From JABDOU01 sp041609995 (GTDB taxonomy: Bacteria > Actinomycetota > Acidimicrobiia > Spongiisociales > SHLN01), in assembly GCA_041609995.1 (NCBI GenBank), contig JBFIPU010000005.1, forward strand, positions 14,012 through 78,011: a stretch of DNA of 64,000 bases, written 5' to 3'. The notes beneath the pieces were generated by a model. That model had not been told where the DNA came from and ran no database searches. It saw only the letters and a list, made by a program, of their open reading frames with translations. A program made the position numbers and the translations under genes. This document shows positions 9,226 through 17,843 of the stretch, piece by piece. Each line of letters opens with the position of its first letter. The first letter of the stretch is position 1.

Positions 9226-10449
9226 TTGAAGATTCACGAGTACCAGGCGAAGGAGTTGATGGCGGCGCGGGGAATCGCCGTGCCGCGGGGCCGGGTGGCC
9301 ACGACCGTCGACGAGGCGGTGGCAGCCGTCAAACCGCTGATCGAGGCCAGCGGCAACCCGGTCGTGGTGGTGAAGTCGCAGATCCACGCCGGGGGGCGGG
9401 GCAAGGGAACGTTCGAGGAATACCCCGATCTCGGCGGAGTCAGCGTCGTGCTGGACGGAATCGATGGGGGGGTGGAGGCGGCCGAGGACAAGGTGCGCCG
9501 GCTGGCAACCCAAATGCTCGGATCGACGCTGGTCACCATTCAAACCGGCCCGGAGGGCAAGACTGTCAATCGCCTGTACATCGAACAGGGCATCGATATC
9601 GAGCGCGAGCTCTATCTATCCATCGTGCTCGATCGATCGCTGGGCCGCAACGTGGTCATGGCCTCCACCGAGGGCGGAACGGAAATCGAAGAGGTTGCCG
9701 CGACCAGGCCTGAGAAGATCATCCGCCAGCCAATTGATCCGGCATACGGTCTGCTCGGGTTCCAGGCCGCCCGTATCGCCACCGGTCTCGAACTGGAAGG
9801 CGCCGCCCACCGCAACGCGGTCGTGTTCTTGCGGGCGTTGGCCGAGGCTGCCGTTGAGCTGGATACCGACATGATCGAGATCAACCCGCTCGTGGTGACG
9901 ACCGACGGTGAAGTCATGGCGCTCGACGGAAAGATCAGCTTCGAGGCCAACGCCCTCTATCGCCATCCGGACATCGTCGCGATGCGCGATGAGAGCGAGG
10001 AAGATCCCGCCGAGCGCGAGGCCGCCGAGCACGATCTCAGCTTCATCAAGCTGGATGGCTCCATCGGTTGCATGGTGAACGGCGCCGGCTTGGCCATGGC
10101 GACCATGGACATCATCAAATATGTCGGGGCCGAGCCCGCCAACTTCCTCGATGTGGGAGGCGGAGCCACTGCCGACAAGGTGACAGCCGCGTTCAAGATC
10201 ATCACCGCCGATTCGAATGTAAAAGGGATCTTCGTGAACATCTTCGGTGGGATCATGCGCTGCGACACCATTGCCGAAGGCATCGTCGAGGCGGTGAAAG
10301 AGGTGGGGCTGAGCGTCCCGCTCGTGGTACGGCTGGAGGGCACCAACGTAGAGCTCGGCAAACAGATTCTCGACGAGTCCGGGCTCGCCCTCGTGGCGGC
10401 GGCCGACATGAAGAGCGGGGCTCAGAAGATCGTGGAGTTGGCCGGGTGA
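9226..10449 (+). CDS. sucC: Succinyl-CoA synthetase (ADP-forming), beta subunit
   Basis: A 407-residue ATP-grasp protein that binds nucleotide and partners SucD to convert succinyl-CoA to succinate with ATP or GTP formation. It begins with the family hallmark KIHEYQAKELMAARGI. Further motifs are KSQIHAGGRGKG in the ATP-grasp fold, EINPLVVT for metal binding, and the C-terminal ligase segment NIFGGIMRCD. The start is a TTG at 9226 with GGAGTTGAGG about 5 bases upstream; no ATG lies closer to the conserved N-terminus. Its stop overlaps the sucD start, so equal synthesis of the two subunits is expected. Confidence 0.96.
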   Translation: MKIHEYQAKELMAARGIAVPRGRVATTVDEAVAAVKPLIEASGNPVVVVKSQIHAGGRGKGTFEEYPDLGGVSVVLDGIDGGVEAAEDKVRRLATQMLGSTLVTIQTGPEGKTVNRLYIEQGIDIERELYLSIVLDRSLGRNVVMASTEGGTEIEEVAATRPEKIIRQPIDPAYGLLGFQAARIATGLELEGAAHRNAVVFLRALAEAAVELDTDMIEINPLVVTTDGEVMALDGKISFEANALYRHPDIVAMRDESEEDPAEREAAEHDLSFIKLDGSIGCMVNGAGLAMATMDIIKYVGAEPANFLDVGGGATADKVTAAFKIITADSNVKGIFVNIFGGIMRCDTIAEGIVEAVKEVGLSVPLVVRLEGTNVELGKQILDESGLALVAAADMKSGAQKIVELAG

Positions 10450-11369
10450 GCGTCTTGGTCGACAAGGACACGAAGGTGCTCGTCCAGGGGTTGGGAAAGA
10501 CGGGCCGGTTTCACACCGACAAGGCGATCGCGTACGGTACCAACATGGTGGGGGCGGTCCATCCCACGAAGGCGGGAACGTCGGAGGTGTTCGAGGGGGA
10601 GACCGACCATTCGGGCGTGCCTGGACGTCCCGACACCTACCAGCAGGAGCTGCCGATCTATGGATCCGTGCGCGAGGCGGTGGCAGCCACCGGAGCCGAC
10701 ACGTCGGTCGTCTACGTGCCTCCGCCGTTCGCGGCGGATGCCATCATGGAGGCCGCCGATGCCGGCATCCGGCTCATCATCACCATCACCGAGGGCGTGC
10801 CGGTGACCGACATGGTGTTGGCGAAGCGGTTTCTCGAGGACATGGAATCACGGCTCGTCGGACCCAACTGCCCTGGAGTGATCACTCCCGGCGAGTGCAA
10901 GATCGGAATCATGCCCGGCTACATTCACCAGCCGGGCAAGATCGGCGTCGTCAGCCGGTCCGGCACCCTCACGTATGAGGCCGTCTATCAGTTGACGACG
11001 ATCGGCCTGGGGCAGACGACGGCGATCGGGATCGGGGGCGATCCGGTCAACGGGACCAATTTCGTCGACTGCCTGCGTTTGTTCAATGACGATCCGGCCA
11101 CCGAAGGCGTGATCATGATCGGCGAGATCGGCGGGACGGCCGAAGAAGAGGCGGCCGCCTGGATCGACGCCAACATGAAAAAGCCGGTGGCGGGCTTCAT
11201 CGCGGGCACCACCGCTCCGCCCGGCAAGCGGATGGGGCATGCCGGGGCGATCATATCGGGGGGCAAAGGCACGGCCGCCGACAAGATCGCTGCGATGGAG
11301 GCGGCGGGTGTGGTGATTGCGCCCACCCCGACAGACATGGGTGCGGCCATGGCCGAGGCGCTCGGTTGA
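10446..11369 (+). CDS. sucD: Succinyl-CoA synthetase, alpha subunit
   Basis: A 307-residue CoA-binding subunit. The N-terminus matches the family (LVQGLGKTGRFH), a Rossmann CoA-binding domain follows, and the phosphorylated active-site His is in MGHAGAIISGG. The GPNCPGVITPGE loop is also present. The GTG at 10446 overlaps the sucC stop (GTGA) and gives the expected length; the same frame is open about 126 codons further upstream only because it runs across sucC. The stop overlaps the TTG start of purN, continuing the coupled chain. Confidence 0.96.
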   Translation: MSVLVDKDTKVLVQGLGKTGRFHTDKAIAYGTNMVGAVHPTKAGTSEVFEGETDHSGVPGRPDTYQQELPIYGSVREAVAATGADTSVVYVPPPFAADAIMEAADAGIRLIITITEGVPVTDMVLAKRFLEDMESRLVGPNCPGVITPGECKIGIMPGYIHQPGKIGVVSRSGTLTYEAVYQLTTIGLGQTTAIGIGGDPVNGTNFVDCLRLFNDDPATEGVIMIGEIGGTAEEEAAAWIDANMKKPVAGFIAGTTAPPGKRMGHAGAIISGGKGTAADKIAAMEAAGVVIAPTPTDMGAAMAEALG

Positions 11370-11959
11370 TAGACCGATTGGCTGTGCTGGTCTCCGGTAA
11401 CGGGACCAATCTTCAGGCTCTGGTCGACGCGACAGCCGATCCAGGATTCGGTGCGTCGATCGTTGTTGTCGTGTCAGACCGACCGGACGCGTACGCGCTG
11501 ACCAGGGCAGAGGCTGCCGGGATTCCGACCGAGGTCGTGCCCTGGTCGCCGGACCGGACCCGGTCGACCAAAGCAGTGATCGATGTCCTCGAGCGGTACG
11601 AGGTGAAGGGTGTCGTGCTCGCCGGGTTCATGCGGATCCTCGGGCCGGCGGCCATTAGGCGATATCCGAATCGCATCATCAATGTGCATCCATCGTTGTT
11701 GCCCTCATTTGCCGGGAGCAAAGCGATCGAGGCCGCTCTGGCGCACGGGGTAAAGGTGACCGGGGTGACCGTTCACTTCGTCGACGAGGAGGTCGATCAC
11801 GGCCCGATCATCGCCCAGGAGCCCGTTGTGGTGGAGCCGGGCGACGACGTCGAAAGCCTGGCGGCACGCATCCACATAGTGGAACACGTCTTGTTGCCGG
11901 CGGTGGTGGGCGATTTCGTCGCGGGTCGGCTTTCGCAGGCAGGGGTGATGAGCCCATGA
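11366..11959 (+). CDS. purN: Phosphoribosylglycinamide formyltransferase
   Basis: Transfers a formyl group from 10-formyl-tetrahydrofolate to GAR in purine synthesis. The 197-residue length is normal for PurN. It shows the phosphate loop LVSGNGTNLQAL, the catalytic-region motif NVHPSLLPSFAG with the essential His, and the folate-site segment THFVDEE-like VHFVDEEVDHGPI. The start is a TTG that overlaps the sucD stop (TTGA). Its own stop overlaps the purH ATG. It acts immediately alongside PurH and FolD, which respectively use and make the same folate cofactor. Confidence 0.95.
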   Translation: MIDRLAVLVSGNGTNLQALVDATADPGFGASIVVVVSDRPDAYALTRAEAAGIPTEVVPWSPDRTRSTKAVIDVLERYEVKGVVLAGFMRILGPAAIRRYPNRIINVHPSLLPSFAGSKAIEAALAHGVKVTGVTVHFVDEEVDHGPIIAQEPVVVEPGDDVESLAARIHIVEHVLLPAVVGDFVAGRLSQAGVMSP

Positions 11960-13464
11960 AGGTAGAGGTCTCCCGGGCCATGCTGTCGGTGTACGACAAG
12001 TCAGGGCTGGAGAACCTGGCGAAGGCGTTGGTGAGCTCTGGCGTCGAGCTGGTCTCGTCGGGTGGGACCGCGCGGTTCCTGGCCGAGCAAGGATTCGAGG
12101 TGACCGATGTCGCCGACGTCACGGGGTTTCCCGAGGTGCTCGGTGGGCGCGTCAAGACGCTGCATCCCCGGATCCACGCCGGTGTTCTGGCCGACGTATC
12201 CAACGACGAGCATCGCCGCCAACTACAGGAACACGACATCCGGCCCTTCCAGCTCGTCGTCTCGAACCTGTACCCCTTCGCCGATGTCGTTGCCGATCCC
12301 GATTCCACCAAATCAGCCATCATCGAGCACATCGACATCGGGGGACCGACCCTCGTCCGGGCAGCCGCCAAGAACCACGCTCACGTCGGCATCGTCACCT
12401 CGCCCGACCAATACGACGAGGTGGCGGCAGCGATCGAGGGGGGCGGGTTGGGGGCGGAGCTCAGGTTGCGGTTGGCCCGCGCCGCCTTCGACCACACCGC
12501 CGCATACGACGCGGCCATCGCCAGCTGGTTCGGGCGCGACGATCAACTGCCCGCGCATCTGTTCGTGGGGCTCTCGGCGGTGAGCGAGCTGCGGTATGGC
12601 GAGAACCCACATCAGCGCGCCACCCTCTATTCGGACGGCAGTCCGTCGTGGTGGGCCCAGGCACAGATCTACGGTGGAAAACCGATGTCCTTCAACAACT
12701 ATGTCGATGCCGAGGCCGCCTACCGGCTGGTACACGCCCTGCCGGCTCCTGCCGCCGTGGTGGTGAAGCACACCAACCCGGCCGGCGCAGCCGTGGGCCG
12801 GAGTGTGGCGGAGGCGTTCACCAAGGCCTGGGAAGGCGACCCGCTGGCCGCCTTTGGAGGGGTCATCGCCATGAACGGGGAGGTCGACGCCGCCACCGCC
12901 GGTTCGATCATCGGGAATTTCGTGGAGATCGTGATCGCGCCTTCCGTGGCAGAAGAAGCGCAGTCGGTGTTTGCCGCCAAGCCTGATCTACGGGTGATCG
13001 CGGCACCGGCGCCGGCGGCCCATGGCCGGGATTTCCGCTTCATCGACGGTGGAGCGCTGATCCAGGAACGGGACGTGGTGGACCTCGCGGAATGGCTCCG
13101 TATGTCCCCGGGGCGGGCCGACGAGGCCGACCTGCGGCTGGCGTGGATCGTGGCGGCCCACACGAAATCCAACGCTGTCGTGCTGGTCAAGAATGGCCAG
13201 GTGGTCGGGGTCGGGGCGGGCGATCAGAGCAGGGTTGGTGCCGTCGGCCGGGCATTGACGATTGCCGGTGATCGCGCCGCCGGGGCGGTGGCGGCCAGTG
13301 ATGCCTTCTTTCCGTTCCGCGACGGTCTGGATGCGTTGGCGGCCGCCGGGGTGATGGCCGTGGTCGAGCCCGGGGGCTCCCGGCGGGACGACGAGGTGAT
13401 CGACGCGGCCAAGGAGCATGGCGTAGCCTTGTTCTTCACTCAGACGAGACACTTTCTCCATTGA
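11956..13464 (+). CDS. purH: Bifunctional AICAR formyltransferase / IMP cyclohydrolase
   Basis: Catalyses the last two steps to IMP. The 502-residue protein has an N-terminal MGS-like IMP cyclohydrolase domain beginning SVYDKSGLENLAKAL and containing GGRVKTLHPRIH. The C-terminal AICAR transformylase domain shows ELRYGENPHQ, the catalytic KHTNPAGAA loop and a terminal TQTRHFLH. The ATG overlaps the purN stop (ATGA). The IMP formed feeds the guaB3/guaA genes at the start of the window. FolD, encoded 12 bases downstream, supplies the formyl-folate donor. Confidence 0.97.
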   Translation: MKVEVSRAMLSVYDKSGLENLAKALVSSGVELVSSGGTARFLAEQGFEVTDVADVTGFPEVLGGRVKTLHPRIHAGVLADVSNDEHRRQLQEHDIRPFQLVVSNLYPFADVVADPDSTKSAIIEHIDIGGPTLVRAAAKNHAHVGIVTSPDQYDEVAAAIEGGGLGAELRLRLARAAFDHTAAYDAAIASWFGRDDQLPAHLFVGLSAVSELRYGENPHQRATLYSDGSPSWWAQAQIYGGKPMSFNNYVDAEAAYRLVHALPAPAAVVVKHTNPAGAAVGRSVAEAFTKAWEGDPLAAFGGVIAMNGEVDAATAGSIIGNFVEIVIAPSVAEEAQSVFAAKPDLRVIAAPAPAAHGRDFRFIDGGALIQERDVVDLAEWLRMSPGRADEADLRLAWIVAAHTKSNAVVLVKNGQVVGVGAGDQSRVGAVGRALTIAGDRAAGAVAASDAFFPFRDGLDALAAAGVMAVVEPGGSRRDDEVIDAAKEHGVALFFTQTRHFLH

Positions 13465-13476
13465 AAGGCAGGGATC

Positions 13477-14325
13477 TTGACGATCATTGATGGCAAGGCG
13501 GTGGCGGCTGAGGTCAGGGCACAGGTCGCCGAGCGGGTCGCGAAGCTGGGTGAGCAGGGCAAGAGAGTTGGGCTCGCCACTCTGTTGGTGGGAGAAGACG
13601 AGGCCTCCCAGGTGTACGTCCGCAGCAAGCATCGGGCGGCAGCGGAAGTCGGCATGTACTCCTATGACGTTGAGTTGGCGGCCGACGTCAGCCAGGAGGA
13701 CGTGGAGGGCCAGATCGAGGCTCTCAACGTCGACCCGAACATCGACGGGATGATTGTCCAGCTTCCGTTGCCAGACGGGTTGAACGGAAACGCCGCGGTG
13801 GAAGCCATCGATCCCATGAAAGATGCCGATGGTCTCCATCCTTACAACCTCGGTCTGGTGATGCTCGAGCGACCCGTGGCGATTCCGGCCACGCCATATG
13901 GGATCATGCGCCTGCTGGAGCACTACGAGATCGAGACAACCGGCCAGACTGCAGTCGTGGTCGGCCGCTCGTTTCTCGTGGGTAGGCCGCTCGGAATCCT
14001 GCTCGGCGCCAAGGGCGTCGATGCGACCGTCGTCCAGGCCCATTCCCGCACCCAGGACCTGGCTTCGGTTTGTTCGACCGGAGACATCTTGGTCGCGGCC
14101 GTCGGACGCCCTGAGTTCATCACCAAGGACATGGTCAAGCCCGGTGCAACCGTGATCGATGTCGGGATCAACCGGACGGCGGATGGATTGGTCGGCGATG
14201 TTGCCTACGATGAGGTGTCTGAGGTGGCCGGGGCGATAACGCCGGTTCCCGGAGGTGTCGGTCCGATGACGGTGGCGAGCTTGCTCGTGAACACCGTCAC
14301 ACTGGCCGAAAACCGCAGCGTGTAG
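13477..14325 (+). CDS. folD: Methylenetetrahydrofolate dehydrogenase / cyclohydrolase
   Basis: A 282-residue bifunctional enzyme making 10-formyl-THF. It has the catalytic Lys/Tyr region YVRSKHRAAAEVG, the substrate motif GMIVQLPLP, the NADP loop GRSFLVGRPLG and the C-terminal signature PVPGGVGPMTVASLL. The start is a TTG at 13477, preceded by AAAGGCAGGG, 12 bases after purH. Its product is the cofactor for both PurN and PurH just upstream, which explains the gene order. Confidence 0.96.
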   Translation: MTIIDGKAVAAEVRAQVAERVAKLGEQGKRVGLATLLVGEDEASQVYVRSKHRAAAEVGMYSYDVELAADVSQEDVEGQIEALNVDPNIDGMIVQLPLPDGLNGNAAVEAIDPMKDADGLHPYNLGLVMLERPVAIPATPYGIMRLLEHYEIETTGQTAVVVGRSFLVGRPLGILLGAKGVDATVVQAHSRTQDLASVCSTGDILVAAVGRPEFITKDMVKPGATVIDVGINRTADGLVGDVAYDEVSEVAGAITPVPGGVGPMTVASLLVNTVTLAENRSV

Positions 14326-14356
14326 ACGTCGTTTGTGACCGAAAGGCAGGCCCCAT

Positions 14357-15568
14357 ATGGGTGACAGTATCGAGTTGGTGGATGGCGAGCCGCACGTGCC
14401 CGACAACCCGATCATCCCATATGTCGAAGGGGATGGGATCGGTCCCGATATCTGGGCAGCGGCGGTGAGGGTGTTCGACGCGGCAGTCGAGAAGGCCTAC
14501 GACGGGCGCCGCCGGATCGAGTGGATGGAGGTCCTGGCCGGCGAAAAGGCGTTCAACGAAGTGGGTGAATGGCTTCCGGACGAAACCCTCGCCGCTTTCG
14601 AGAAGCATCTGGTATCGATCAAGGGTCCGCTCACCACACCGGTGGGTGGGGGAATCCGCAGCCTCAACGTCGCCATCCGCCAGATTCTCGATCTCTACAC
14701 CTGCCTGCGACCGGTCCGCTGGTTCCGCGGCGTTCCGTCTCCGGTCGTCAACCCGGCGGCGGTAGACATGGTGATCTTCCGTGAGAACACCGAAGACGTC
14801 TATGCCGGGCTCGAGGTGGAGAAGTCGAGCCCGGAAGCCGCCCAGCTGTTGGCGCTTCTCAAAGAGCATTTCGACTGGCAGATTCGACCGGACAGTGGGA
14901 TCGGCATCAAACCCATCTCCGAATCCGGGAGCAAGCGGCTGGTGCGTGCCGCCATCGATTATGCGCTGAAGCACAAGCGGCGGAACGTCACGCTCGTCCA
15001 CAAGGGCAACATCATGAAGTACACCGAAGGCGCTTTCCGTAGCTGGGGCTACGAGGTGGTGCGGGAGGAGTACGCCGATCAGGCTGTGGCCTGGGAAGAT
15101 TGTGGGGGAGAGCCTGGCGATCGTTTGCTGGTCAAGGACGTCATCGCCGATGCCTTCTTGCAGCAGATTCTCACGCGGCCTGCCGAGTACGACGTGGTGG
15201 CCACGATGAACTTGAACGGCGACTACATCTCTGATGCACTCGCTGCCCAGGTGGGCGGTATCGGCATCGCTCCCGGGGGCAACATCAACTATCAGACCGG
15301 TATCGCAGTATTCGAGGCGACCCACGGCACTGCCCCCAAATATGCCGGTCAGGACAAAGTCAATCCGGGATCGGTGATTCTGTCGGGCGAGCTGCTGCTC
15401 CGGCACATCGGGTGGGGTGAGGCCGCCGACCTCATCGTCGCATCGCTCGAGGGCACCATCGGCGACAAAGTGGTCACCTACGACTTCGCGCGTCTGATGG
15501 ACGGTGCGACCGAAGTGAAGACATCCGAATTCGCCAGTGCGATGATCGAGCGTATGGAGCCCCGATGA
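14357..15568 (+). CDS. icd: NADP-dependent isocitrate dehydrogenase
   Basis: A 403-residue homodimeric decarboxylating dehydrogenase of the TCA cycle. It has the N-terminal IPYVEGDGIGPDIW motif, the substrate loop with RPVRWFRGV, ENTEDVYAG, and the coenzyme segment HGTAPKYAGQDKVNPGS. The Lys-Tyr and Val in this last segment are the NADP-selecting residues of the Escherichia coli enzyme, so NADP use is expected. The ATG at 14357 follows GAAAGGCAGG. It lies 31 bases after folD and 16 bases before mdh, in the same transcription direction. Confidence 0.96.
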   Translation: MGDSIELVDGEPHVPDNPIIPYVEGDGIGPDIWAAAVRVFDAAVEKAYDGRRRIEWMEVLAGEKAFNEVGEWLPDETLAAFEKHLVSIKGPLTTPVGGGIRSLNVAIRQILDLYTCLRPVRWFRGVPSPVVNPAAVDMVIFRENTEDVYAGLEVEKSSPEAAQLLALLKEHFDWQIRPDSGIGIKPISESGSKRLVRAAIDYALKHKRRNVTLVHKGNIMKYTEGAFRSWGYEVVREEYADQAVAWEDCGGEPGDRLLVKDVIADAFLQQILTRPAEYDVVATMNLNGDYISDALAAQVGGIGIAPGGNINYQTGIAVFEATHGTAPKYAGQDKVNPGSVILSGELLLRHIGWGEAADLIVASLEGTIGDKVVTYDFARLMDGATEVKTSEFASAMIERMEPR

Positions 15569-15584
15569 CGATGAAGGAGACTCA

Positions 15585-16571
15585 GTGAAACCACCCGTGC
15601 GAGTGGCTGTCACCGGCGCCGCCGGACAGATCGGGTACAGCCTGCTTTTCCGCATTGCGTCTGGGGAGATGCTGGGCCCGGACCAACCGGTGATTCTGCA
15701 GATGCTCGAGATTTCGCCTGCTCTCGGTGCGCTGGAGGGCGTTGCGATGGAGCTGGATGACTGTGCATTCCCGCTGCTCGCGGGAAAAGTGATCACCGAT
15801 GACGCAGAAGTCGGTTTCGGGGATGCGGACTATGCGCTGCTGGTGGGTGCGATGCCCCGCCGGGACGGAATGGAACGCAGTGATCTGCTCGAGGCCAACG
15901 GCGGCATCTTCGTCCCTCAGGGCAAGGCGCTCAATGACAGCGCCAACCGGGACGTCAAAGTACTGGTCGTCGGCAACCCGGCCAATACCAATGCACTGAT
16001 CGCCATGAACGCCGCCCCGGACATCGACCCTCGGAATTTCACGGCCATGACTCGCCTGGACCACAACCGGGCGTTGACACAACTCGCGCAGAAGACCAAC
16101 ACGAGCGTCAACGACATAACGCGGATGACCATCTGGGGCAACCACTCGTCGACCCAATACCCGGATATCTTTCATGCCGAGGTCAGTGGCGCGCCGGCCT
16201 CGGAAGTGGTGGACGATCGGGAATGGCTGGAAGACAAATTCATACCCACCGTTCAGAAGCGGGGCGCGGCCATCATCAAAGCGCGGGGTGCCTCTAGCGC
16301 TGCTTCGGCCGCCAACGCCGCTATCGACCACATGCGCGATTGGGCTCTCGGCACTCCCGCAGGCGACTGGGTGAGCATGGCGGTTTCATCAGACGGCAGC
16401 TACGGCGTGGCGGAGGGTCTCATCTCGTCCTTCCCCTGCACGACCGCCGACGGGACGTATTCGATCGTGCCCGATCTAGACCTGAACGACTTCAGCCGAA
16501 GCCGCATCGACGTATCGGTGGCGGAGCTGGTCGACGAGCGCGGCACCGTTTCCGAGCTCGGATTGATCTAG
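15585..16571 (+). CDS. mdh: Malate dehydrogenase
   Basis: A 328-residue NAD-dependent malate dehydrogenase of the cytosolic-like type. It has the NAD-binding GAAGQIGYSLLFRI, the substrate arginine in AMPRRDGMER, NPANTNALIAM, the TRLDHNRALTQLA helix, and the catalytic His in IWGNHSSTQYPD. The start is a GTG at 15585 with an AAGGAGA site 6 bases upstream. It ends the long plus-strand metabolic run and converges with the SCP2 gene. Confidence 0.96.
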   Translation: MKPPVRVAVTGAAGQIGYSLLFRIASGEMLGPDQPVILQMLEISPALGALEGVAMELDDCAFPLLAGKVITDDAEVGFGDADYALLVGAMPRRDGMERSDLLEANGGIFVPQGKALNDSANRDVKVLVVGNPANTNALIAMNAAPDIDPRNFTAMTRLDHNRALTQLAQKTNTSVNDITRMTIWGNHSSTQYPDIFHAEVSGAPASEVVDDREWLEDKFIPTVQKRGAAIIKARGASSAASAANAAIDHMRDWALGTPAGDWVSMAVSSDGSYGVAEGLISSFPCTTADGTYSIVPDLDLNDFSRSRIDVSVAELVDERGTVSELGLI

Positions 16572-16583
16572 ACGCGGGTCGCA

Positions 16584-16596
16584 GCCCGCCTCGGGC
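16584..16596. terminator. Stem-loop between convergent mdh and SCP2 genes
   Basis: Arms GCCCG and CGGGC with a three-base CCT loop begin 12 bases after the mdh stop. No T-run follows on either strand, so if it ends transcription it may need Rho or act as a weak bidirectional stop. Its location between converging genes is the main support. Confidence 0.35.
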
Positions 16597-16649
16597 GGCC
16601 GGTGAGGTCCCCACCCGGCGGGATCGGCAGGGCCTTCCTCAGGAGGGAC

Positions 16650-17036
16650 TCAATAGGAGGTGTCGAGCTCGCTGAGGGCTGACGCGAAGGCATTGAGGGC
16701 ACCGACGTTCATCATGATCTTGGCCATGTTGCCCTCGACCTTCACTTTTCCGGTGATGAACGCGGTCTGCACGTTGAGGTCCCCTTTCGAAATGGCAACA
16801 GCCGTCTCGTAGTCGTTGGTGATGGTCGCGTCGGGGTCGTCGTGCCGGCCCGGTGCCATGGTGCCGGTGTTTCCATCGAGCACAAGCGTGTACAGCGTTT
16901 CGCCCTCCGGAGCACCCGTGACCTTGAACTGAAGAGCCAGTTCGGTGCCGGAGGCGGCGTCCTGGAAATCGTCGTTGGCCGCCAGCGCCACGTTGGCCGC
17001 ATCAAACCACTCGTCGGATAGAAACTGCACTGTCAT
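16650..17036 (-). CDS. SCP2 sterol-binding-domain protein
   Basis: A 128-residue single-domain protein of the SCP2 / sterol-transfer fold. The pattern FKVTGAPEG, YTLVLDGNTGTM, DATITNDYETAVAISKG and GKVKVEGNMAKIMM is the typical actinobacterial SCP2 layout: amphipathic beta strands then a helix that caps a lipid-binding groove. It would bind a hydrophobic ligand in the cytoplasm; the ligand is unknown. The ATG at 17036 follows GAGGATC. It lies 45 bases downstream of sdhB on the same strand, so may be co-transcribed with the sdh operon. Confidence 0.85.
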   Translation of the reverse strand: MTVQFLSDEWFDAANVALAANDDFQDAASGTELALQFKVTGAPEGETLYTLVLDGNTGTMAPGRHDDPDATITNDYETAVAISKGDLNVQTAFITGKVKVEGNMAKIMMNVGALNAFASALSELDTSY

Positions 17037-17081
17037 GGAGATCCTCTTCTGCCGTCAACCAGGGCGCAAGCGTAGCGGGGA

Positions 17082-17843
17082 TCAGTCCTGAGCCGCGAGT
17101 TTCCGGTTGATGAACTGCGCCTTGACATAATCGCGGTTCAGCTCGGCGATGACTTCGAGCGGGATCTCTTTGGGGCAGGCGGTCGTGCACTCGCCCATGT
17201 TCGAACACGTGCCAAAGTACGCGTCCATGACGTTCACCATGTCCTCTGTTCGTTGCCAGCGCTCCGCTTGTCCCTGCGGGAGGAGATTCAGGTGCGTGAT
17301 CTTGGCGCCGGTGAACAGCTGGGCCGCCCCGTTCGGGCAGGCTGCCACACATGCCCCGCAACCGATGCAGGCGGCGGCATCCATGGCGGCATCTGCCACG
17401 ACCTTGGGCACCAGTGTGAGATTGGCGTCGGGAGCGCTGCCGGTCGGGACGGTGATGAACCCACCGGCTTCCATTATGTGGTCGAAGGCAGATCGATCGA
17501 CGGCGAGGTCCTGCAAGATCGGAAACGCCGCCGACCGCCATGGCTCGATGATGATCGTGTCCTCATCCGAGAACTTCCTGAGGTGCAACTGGCAGGTGGC
17601 TGTCCCTAGCTGCGGGCCATGCGCTTGCCCGTTGATCATCAGGCCGCACGAACCGCAGATTCCTTCCCGACAGTCGTGGTCGAAGGTGATGGGAATCTCG
17701 CCGGCCTCGGCCAGGCGTTCGTTGACGATGTCGAGCATCTCCAGGAACGACATGTCCGGCGACATGTCACTTGCCTGATAGTCCACGAACGAGCCCGCCA
17801 CATCCGGGCCTTCCTGGCGCCAAACCCGCAGGTTGAGGTTCAC
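17082..17843 (-). CDS. sdhB: Succinate dehydrogenase iron-sulfur subunit
   Basis: A 253-residue electron-transfer subunit carrying three clusters. The [2Fe-2S] ligands lie in CREGICGSCGLMING plus a later Cys; the [4Fe-4S] and [3Fe-4S] ligands lie in CIGCGACVAACP and CSNMGECTTACPKEI. The real start is the GTG at 17843, which overlaps the sdhA stop (GTGA); earlier codons in the same frame belong to sdhA in another frame. It passes electrons from SdhA flavin to the membrane cytochrome b subunit. Confidence 0.96.
   Translation of the reverse strand: MNLNLRVWRQEGPDVAGSFVDYQASDMSPDMSFLEMLDIVNERLAEAGEIPITFDHDCREGICGSCGLMINGQAHGPQLGTATCQLHLRKFSDEDTIIIEPWRSAAFPILQDLAVDRSAFDHIMEAGGFITVPTGSAPDANLTLVPKVVADAAMDAAACIGCGACVAACPNGAAQLFTGAKITHLNLLPQGQAERWQRTEDMVNVMDAYFGTCSNMGECTTACPKEIPLEVIAELNRDYVKAQFINRKLAAQD

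Noticed and set aside
12988..14415. 475-codon minus-strand open frame opposite purH and folD
   Set aside because: It is antisense to two certain genes, lacks any recognisable domain and arises from codon bias in high-GC DNA.
14297..15796. 499-codon minus-strand open frame opposite icd
   Set aside because: Antisense shadow of icd and mdh; no motif and no ribosome site.
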